From the NCBI GenBank assembly GCA_964369475.1, contig CAYJFK010000046.1:1-19997 (forward strand): a stretch of 19,997 bases of DNA, read 5' to 3'. Shown in pieces: positions 15,055 to 19,997 of this stretch. A model generated the notes under the pieces. It made no database searches, was not told the DNA's origin, and was given only the letters and a program-made list of their open reading frames with translations. Position numbers and translations under genes: made by a program. The first letter of the stretch is position 1. Each line of letters begins with the position of its first letter. The stretch comes from CAYJFK01 sp964369475. Lineage in GTDB: Bacteria > Bacillota > Clostridia > Oscillospirales > Feifaniaceae.

Positions 15055-17244
15055 ATGAAGAATATGGGACAAAAGCTCATCGTGACAATAGCTGTCTTGG
15101 TTTCTTTGGCATGTCTGGTCTCTATGATCGCCATTTTCAACAACACCGTAAACGACGAGCTAAGCCGCTCTGCCACCGAGCGATTGTCCGATGAGGTGGA
15201 CAGGCAGCAAACGGCAGTTAACTATGTTCTCGAATCAAAGTTAAAAGCCTTGCTCACCTTATCAGCATCCGTGGATCTTATAAATACAGATCAAGCTATG
15301 TACGAATATCTCGAGCAGTCGATGGCACTTCTAAGCTCCGATCGCATCTATGTTGTAGACAATAACGGAGTCGGATTCGACAACGAAGGAAAGGCTGTCG
15401 ACCTGTCGAGCAGAGAGTTCTTTAAAGAGATTGCACAGCCTGTCCCCGAAGTTTCAAACCCATACATCACAACATACAGCGGAAACTGCGTCATGACAGC
15501 AGCTGCGCCGTTTGCGGATGGTACGGGATATGTCGCGGTGGATTTCGACATAGAGTATTTGCAAGAGCTTCTCTTTAATCAAATTTCACGCTATGGCAAC
15601 ATTTTAATAGTAAATTCCGATGGTGGCCCTGTTTTGGGCATGGTAGACTCGCCCATTTCCTCCAATGAGTTTATGAGTATGGAATTTTCAGGCGGTCACA
15701 CCCCCGAGTCTATCATCGCCGATTATAAAGCCGGCAATTCGGGAAGCGTTTCTTTTTACCTCGGCACAGAGCGAATTATTGCCGAATATCGACCCATAGA
15801 AGCTAGGGACTGGCTCCTTTTCTACTATGTATACGAAGACGAGATGCTCGCAACAGAACGCAGTATTTCAGACGGAATTATAGCCTTTAGCGGATTTATA
15901 ATAGCCTTTTTTGCTTTAATGACCATTTATATGGTATACACCAAGAGCAACAGCATTAAGGAGATTAAAAAAACAGCCTACTACGACGAGCTTACAGGGC
16001 TTAGAAACTTGGTTAAATTTAAACTCGATGCAGAGCAAGTTTTGATTAATAACCCAGACAAAAAATACGGCATGGTAAAGGTCGATATAGAAAACTTTAA
16101 AGCGATAAACGAAATGTTCGATTTTGACATAGGCAACGAGGTCTTGGTAGCCTTTTCCAAAACCGGCGCAAGCGTGCCCGATCCCTCCTTCTTTATGGGC
16201 AGGGCAAGCGGCGACGAGTTCTTAATGTTTGCAAGTGCCGATTTGATGCTACAACTCGAAGAACTTTCAACCCACTACGAAGCCTTTTTCAAAGAGGCTG
16301 TCCCCTCTCTTGGCAAGCATCATCTAACATTTAGATATGGCAGATACATAATCGAAGATGGCGAAACAAATGTTAACGAAATAATAAACAAGGTCGGCAT
16401 GGCGCACAGTAATGCTAAGAAAAATCATGATGTTTTGATTAGCGACTACGACGACAAAATGAAAAAATACGCACTTACAATTGCCGATTTGACAAACAAA
16501 ATGGAAGATGCCTTGGCAAACGGAGATCTGCAACCCTTCCTACAACCGAAATTCGGTGTTTCAGATGGTGATGTAGTTGGAGCAGAGGCGCTCGTTAGGT
16601 GGATCGAGCCAAGCGGTAACATGATTTACCCCAACGACTTTATACCGCTTTTCGAGGCAAATGGCTTTATTGTCAAGCTCGACATGAAGATGCTCGAGGA
16701 CATATGCAAAACGATCAAAACTTGGGAGGAAGAAGGGCACGAGCTCATACCGATTTCGGTAAACTTTTCAAGAGTGCACCTAAAATTCCCCTCATTTGTC
16801 GACGATATGAAGGCCATCGTTGACAGATGTGGAATAGATGCTAAATACATCGAAGTAGAGCTAACCGAAACAACAATGACAGAGAACCAAAGAGCGCTCG
16901 AAACGCTGCTCGACCAACTAAAAGGCGCAGGATTTGCCGTCTCGATAGACGACTTTGGCGCCGGATATTCATCGCTCGGACTGCTTAAAAACTTTAGAGT
17001 GGACACTCTAAAACTCGACCGCAGCTTCTTTGTAGACACAAAATACGGCGAGCGTGGAGACCTTGTTGTAGACGGCATTATAAAGCTCGCTCACAGCCTC
17101 GACATGAAGATCGTAGCCGAAGGAATAGAAGAATCCGAACAGGTAAACTTCCTAAAAACAGTAGACTGCGAAGCCGCCCAAGGCTACTTCTACGCCAAAC
17201 CAATGCCAATCTCAGAATTCAAAGCCAAATACATAGAAAAATAA
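15055..17244 (+). CDS. Membrane GGDEF-EAL protein (c-di-GMP phosphodiesterase with SGDEF domain)
   Basis: This protein probably couples an outside signal to c-di-GMP turnover. In 729 aa it has TM1 at about 7-29, an extracytoplasmic Cache-like sensor at about 30-270, TM2 at about 274-296, a GGDEF domain at about 303-465 and an EAL domain at about 476-724. The EAL part has E511 (EAL), N570 (SVN), E602 and E605, D632-D633 in IDDFGAGYSSL, K653, E689 and Q709, the full set expected for an active phosphodiesterase. The GGDEF site reads SGDEF (385-389). The usual ND and GD of the upstream motif read NE (352-353) and GN (360-361), and there is no RxxD inhibitory site before it. The cyclase may therefore be weak or purely regulatory. 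The ATG at 15055 has GTGGTGAT just upstream. It has its own promoter and terminator and is convergent with the histidine kinase. Confidence 0.95.
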   Translation: MKNMGQKLIVTIAVLVSLACLVSMIAIFNNTVNDELSRSATERLSDEVDRQQTAVNYVLESKLKALLTLSASVDLINTDQAMYEYLEQSMALLSSDRIYVVDNNGVGFDNEGKAVDLSSREFFKEIAQPVPEVSNPYITTYSGNCVMTAAAPFADGTGYVAVDFDIEYLQELLFNQISRYGNILIVNSDGGPVLGMVDSPISSNEFMSMEFSGGHTPESIIADYKAGNSGSVSFYLGTERIIAEYRPIEARDWLLFYYVYEDEMLATERSISDGIIAFSGFIIAFFALMTIYMVYTKSNSIKEIKKTAYYDELTGLRNLVKFKLDAEQVLINNPDKKYGMVKVDIENFKAINEMFDFDIGNEVLVAFSKTGASVPDPSFFMGRASGDEFLMFASADLMLQLEELSTHYEAFFKEAVPSLGKHHLTFRYGRYIIEDGETNVNEIINKVGMAHSNAKKNHDVLISDYDDKMKKYALTIADLTNKMEDALANGDLQPFLQPKFGVSDGDVVGAEALVRWIEPSGNMIYPNDFIPLFEANGFIVKLDMKMLEDICKTIKTWEEEGHELIPISVNFSRVHLKFPSFVDDMKAIVDRCGIDAKYIEVELTETTMTENQRALETLLDQLKGAGFAVSIDDFGAGYSSLGLLKNFRVDTLKLDRSFFVDTKYGERGDLVVDGIIKLAHSLDMKIVAEGIEESEQVNFLKTVDCEAAQGYFYAKPMPISEFKAKYIEK

Positions 17245-17245
17245 A

Positions 17246-17276
17246 AAAGAGCTTGGAGAAAACCTCCAAGCTCTTT
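17246..17276 (+). terminator. Terminator after the GGDEF-EAL gene
   Basis: AAAGAGCTTGGAG (17246-17258) and its perfect complement CTCCAAGCTCTTT (17264-17276) form a 13-bp stem with loop AAAAC, starting 1 bp after the TAA. It ends in TTT, so the U-run is short. Confidence 0.75.
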
Positions 17277-17290
17277 CAGTTTAATTAAAC

Positions 17291-17350
17291 CCCCACCCAA
17301 AGGTGGGGCCCCACATAAAATCAACCAAAAATTGCCCCTAGGCAATTTTT
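17291..17350. terminator. Two further hairpins in the convergent gap
   Basis: CCCCACC (17291-17297) pairs with GGTGGGG (17302-17308). Then AAAAATTGCC (17327-17336) pairs perfectly with GGCAATTTTT (17341-17350), loop CCTA. The second has A- and T-runs on opposite sides and can end transcription from both directions, so it may also serve the minus-strand kinase gene across the repeat array. Confidence 0.65.
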
Positions 17351-17356
17351 CACCAC

Positions 17357-17574
17357 AGTTCTTAGTTCTTAGTTCTTAGTTCTTAGTTCTTAGTTCTTAG
17401 TTCTTAGTTCTTAGTTCTNNNNNNNNNNNNNNNNNNNNNNNNNNNNNNNNNNNNNNNNNNNNNNNNNNNNNNNNNNNNNNNNNNNNNNNNNNNNNNNNNN
17501 NNNNNNNNNNNNNNNNNNAGTTCTTAGTTCTTAGTTCTTAGTTCTTAGTTCTTAGTTCTTAGTTCTTAGTTCTT
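17357..17574. repeat. AGTTCTT heptamer tandem array, interrupted by the assembly gap
   Basis: Perfect 7-bp units (AGTTCTT, or AAGAACT on the minus strand) fill 17357-17418 (8 full units and 6 nt) and 17519-17574 (8 full units). They are in the same phase at both edges of the N run. The minimum is therefore 17 units and the real number is unknown. Every frame of the array meets a stop within 21 nt, so it is non-coding. Confidence 0.95.
17419..17518. other. 100-N assembly gap inside the heptamer array
   Basis: Exactly 100 unknown bases. This is the usual placeholder for a gap of unestimated size, and the surrounding short-period repeat explains why assembly broke here. Confidence 0.97.
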
Positions 17575-17604
17575 ACCTAAAAACCTCTTACCTAAAAACC
17601 TCTT
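17575..17604. repeat. Two 15-bp tandem copies at the kinase stop codon
   Basis: ACCTAAAAACCTCTT is present twice without change (17575-17589, 17590-17604), followed by a partial ACCT. On the minus strand the unit AAGAGGTTTTTAGGT contains the TAG stop of the histidine kinase (17592-17594), so the coding end lies inside the repeat nearest the gene. Confidence 0.9.
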
Positions 17605-19571
17605 ACCTCCTCCTGTCCACCATAAACAGGCACGGTAAACCGAACACATGTCCCTTTGCCAATTTCACTCTCTATAACAAACTCTCCGCCGTGCGCCTCT
17701 GCCACCGTTTTGCAAATATACAGCCCTATGCCCGAACCATTCCCACCTGTAATGCCACGTCTTGTAACATGAGGCAAGAGATCTTCCTCTATCCCCTCGC
17801 CGTTGTCGCAGACTCGAACAGAAACAAAAGAGCTCTCGTAGGTTGCCTCTATTTCTACCAATCCACCCTCGGTATGTCTTACCGCATTTGATAGTAAATT
17901 TGAAAAAAGCCTGGAAAAACTGTCCCTATCGGCATAGATAAAAGGCAGTCCTTTTTGCAAAGATAGCGACAGCTCAACCCCGCTTTTGCTTGCAACGACC
18001 CTGAAGGATTCAACCGAATCTGATATAAGCTGCGCAAAATCTGTCTTTCGCCTGCTTTCAACGGCCGACAACTTCGACATGTCAACCATGCCTGCCACCA
18101 TCCTACCAAGCCGATCGGTTTCATTCTTAACAACTCCAAGCGATTGCCCTGCGCTTTCTGTCATCCCCTTTGAAAGCAGTCTGTTTGCATGTTCAATCCC
18201 TGTGCCGATTACGGTAAGTGGCGTTCTCATCTCGTGGCTCATGTCTTGTAAAAATTCGGTCTTCATCCTGTTTAGCGTCTCCAAACTCTCTGCCTTTGCC
18301 TTTGCCATACGGCTGTCATCCTCGGCCTTCTCCACGTCCTTCATGGTCGTGTAGAATATGGCTATGGCTTGCGAAATGGAAAATACCAATATGGCAAGCT
18401 CGGCAATAGAGGTGCTAATGCCAAATAGATATGTTCCGCTAAAATATAGCGCATCGCTAATAGTGGCATAAATTAAAATGATAAGCGACATTATAGCCAC
18501 GCCCTGCTCTATACTTAGCCGCTTTCCTTCTTTTTTCTGCCGAAGGGCATGAGCTATTGATAGGCCTATAAGCACAATTGTTGCCAAAAGGCAAAGTGCA
18601 TTTAAAGGTATTAGCATTGTCGAAACTGTATATGTGTCGGCAAAAACAAAGAAAATAGCAAAGGCGCCGAGCAGAACAACAATGACCCTTTTTACCCAAC
18701 TTGAAACTATCGAGCTAAACTGAATGTCGAATATATGCACAATAAAAATCGAACTTAGAGCGACCGTTATATACTCCGCCTTAAACGCAAGCTCCCACGG
18801 CATATTTCTAAAAATGTCGTACGCTATTTTTGTGCCGACAATACTAAGCCTGACAAAATAGCATAGACAGACTGCCGAAAAGTACATGTTTAGCTTTGTA
18901 CTGCGATAGACCGCCGCAAGCATTACATGCAAAACAAACAAAAAGAGCATTATACCTGCCGCTACCGTCTCGGTTACAGTTTGGAAATCTACAAACCAAG
19001 TTAAGAGTTCGTTGTCTCCCACATATGTACTTGTATAGCTCGCACCCTCTCTATGCACAAAGTTGCCACCCTGTACAATAAGCTCCAATATACCATCATA
19101 AGCTACCGCAGTTATTGCAATTTCTCCGTACTCCGCCTCGAAATCCTCTGCATTTGTTGCAGGCACACCCATGCCCCCCACATATACGCCATTTACATAC
19201 ATGCGTCTTGCATAGTCCCCCAAGGTATAGAGACCGTAACTGCCCTCCTGCGGCATTATAGCCCTAAGACGTGCTGTGCGCCCCTCGTCTACATCAATGG
19301 GATCACCAATCTCAATTTTGTGCTCGTTTTGACTAAACTCCTCCGGCGTCAAAATTTCATTTGGTATGTGTTCCACATTGCCGATAAGCTTTACTACGGT
19401 TGTGGAAAAATCTATTTCCCGTAAATCCCATACCCCATTATCAGAATAGACCTCCGTTAGGTTGACCTCGTTATACCTTACAGCTACTTCTCCAACCCAT
19501 ACCATAGCACAGATAATGAGAGCTACAATATATATAATGAATATTAGTATTTTCTTGCCACGTCTTACCAT
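17592..19571 (-). CDS. 7TMR-DISM sensor histidine kinase, orphan
   Basis: This membrane sensor kinase should autophosphorylate on His446 and pass the phosphate to an unlinked response regulator. The 659-aa protein has an N-terminal signal/anchor helix (about 8-26) and an extracytoplasmic jelly-roll-like domain (about 30-190) with GVWDLREIDF and NFVHREG. Seven hydrophobic segments at about 200-408 match the 7TMR-DISM arrangement. They lead into a short coiled coil, then HisKA with FLQDMSHEMRTPLTV (440-454) and HATPase_c with N562 (SNAVRHT), DNGEGI (589-594) and GSGIGLYI (612-619). All catalytic boxes are intact. The ATG at 19571 has only a weak ribosome site (GGTAGTGG); a TAG in frame two codons upstream rules out a longer form. 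No receiver domain or regulator gene is adjacent in the window. The last residues, EVRGF, are encoded in or next to a 15-bp repeat. Confidence 0.93.
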   Translation of the reverse strand: MVRRGKKILIFIIYIVALIICAMVWVGEVAVRYNEVNLTEVYSDNGVWDLREIDFSTTVVKLIGNVEHIPNEILTPEEFSQNEHKIEIGDPIDVDEGRTARLRAIMPQEGSYGLYTLGDYARRMYVNGVYVGGMGVPATNAEDFEAEYGEIAITAVAYDGILELIVQGGNFVHREGASYTSTYVGDNELLTWFVDFQTVTETVAAGIMLFLFVLHVMLAAVYRSTKLNMYFSAVCLCYFVRLSIVGTKIAYDIFRNMPWELAFKAEYITVALSSIFIVHIFDIQFSSIVSSWVKRVIVVLLGAFAIFFVFADTYTVSTMLIPLNALCLLATIVLIGLSIAHALRQKKEGKRLSIEQGVAIMSLIILIYATISDALYFSGTYLFGISTSIAELAILVFSISQAIAIFYTTMKDVEKAEDDSRMAKAKAESLETLNRMKTEFLQDMSHEMRTPLTVIGTGIEHANRLLSKGMTESAGQSLGVVKNETDRLGRMVAGMVDMSKLSAVESRRKTDFAQLISDSVESFRVVASKSGVELSLSLQKGLPFIYADRDSFSRLFSNLLSNAVRHTEGGLVEIEATYESSFVSVRVCDNGEGIEEDLLPHVTRRGITGGNGSGIGLYICKTVAEAHGGEFVIESEIGKGTCVRFTVPVYGGQEEVRGF

Positions 19572-19694
19572 CCACTACCATTTTCCCTTTATAATATTTC
19601 GCATTAGCCACACTATCACCGCATGACTTGACCTCTTTTTAAGCGCCGCAAATAACGGCGTCTTTACCATACAACCTGTACACCTTATTACATG

Positions 19695-19997
19695 CTACAT
19701 GCTAAGTAGCATCTTCTCGAGCTCGACAAATGTCATTCTCTCGTAATCTGTGCCAATATCTTCGCCCTCGATAAAATCGGTCACGAGCACCGATCTAATG
19801 CCACACTTTGCCGCTCCCATGTCGTCGTCGGTGTTGTTGCCGATCATAATGCAATTTGCAAAGTCCTCGCCACATGCAGCCTCTTTAAAGTAGGCCTCGC
19901 TAGGCTTGCAATACTTGCTGTTTTCGTATGTCGTAACATGATCAAAGTCAGTGGCAGTAAGCCCTATCCAGTTAAGGCGCTCCTCTACTGCAACAAG
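19695..19997 (-). CDS. HAD-family hydrolase, C-terminal 100 residues (partial)
   Basis: The minus-strand frame is open from the window edge to TAG at 19695-19697. It encodes 100 residues ending in VELEKMLLSM; the start lies beyond 19997. The C-terminal HAD motifs are visible: CKPSEAYFKEA supplies the motif III lysine, and IMIGNNTDDDMGAAKCGI is the motif IV acidic cluster that binds Mg2+ in this phosphatase-like superfamily. The nucleophile motif DxD is outside the window, so substrate and activity cannot be judged. It reads in the same direction as the histidine kinase, with 123 bp between them (19572-19694). That gap holds an imperfect GCGCCG/CGGCGT inverted repeat (19643-19661) without a U-run and no convincing promoter, so co-transcription is possible. 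Confidence 0.8.
   Translation of the reverse strand, partial: LVAVEERLNWIGLTATDFDHVTTYENSKYCKPSEAYFKEAACGEDFANCIMIGNNTDDDMGAAKCGIRSVLVTDFIEGEDIGTDYERMTFVELEKMLLSM

Noticed and set aside
16626..17078. 150-residue minus-strand ORF within the EAL domain
   Set aside because: It is serine-rich, antisense to conserved EAL motifs and has no start signals.
19643..19661. GCGCCG/CGGCGT inverted repeat as a terminator for the HAD gene
   Set aside because: The stem is short and no U-run follows on the minus strand.

Overview
The window looks like a stretch of chromosome from a moderate-GC clostridial Firmicute. The evidence is: strong GGAGG Shine-Dalgarno sites, several of them in front of TTG or GTG starts; promoters with extended -10 boxes; perfect hairpin terminators; a divergent second type IIA topoisomerase pair; a DUF1846 gene; a 7TMR-DISM histidine kinase; and dockerin-like repeats on a secreted protease. 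The exact genus cannot be read from the sequence. A run of exactly 100 N (17419-17518) shows that this is a draft scaffold with one unresolved gap. I see no tRNA, rRNA, CRISPR array, transposase or phage module.

Layout. 1-2061: a leading terminator, then a promoter-driven methyl-accepting chemotaxis protein with its own 21-bp terminator. 2087-4006: a secreted HExxH metalloprotease with a C-terminal dockerin-like repeat pair, followed by hairpins in the convergent gap. 4154-8398 (minus): type IIA topoisomerase subunits, parE-like then parC-like, in one operon. 8559-8656: five alternating 19-20 bp tandem repeats between this operon's promoter and the next terminator. 8703-11381 (minus): a bifunctional class A penicillin-binding protein with a promoter and a palindromic operator-like site. 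11632-12201 (minus): a monocistronic DUF4255 (Pvc16-like) gene with no other contractile injection gene in sight. It is divergent from 12473-14691, a DUF1846 gene translationally coupled to a five-helix membrane protein. 15055-17244: a membrane-bound GGDEF-EAL protein. 17246-17604: a convergent region with three hairpins, an AAGAACT heptamer array interrupted by the gap, and a 15-bp repeat. 17592-19571 (minus): a 7TMR-DISM sensor histidine kinase without an adjacent response regulator. 19695-19997 (minus): the C-terminal part of a HAD-family hydrolase running off the window end.

The window mixes housekeeping functions (DNA topology, peptidoglycan synthesis) with surface sensing and signalling (chemoreceptor, c-di-GMP enzyme, 7TM kinase) and one secreted protease. 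Most genes have their own promoter and terminator, so only parE-parC and DUF1846-membrane protein look like real operons. The least explained items are the solitary DUF4255 gene, the DUF1846-membrane protein pair, the degenerate dockerin on the protease, and the two intergenic tandem-repeat arrays. No single multi-gene novel system is obvious.
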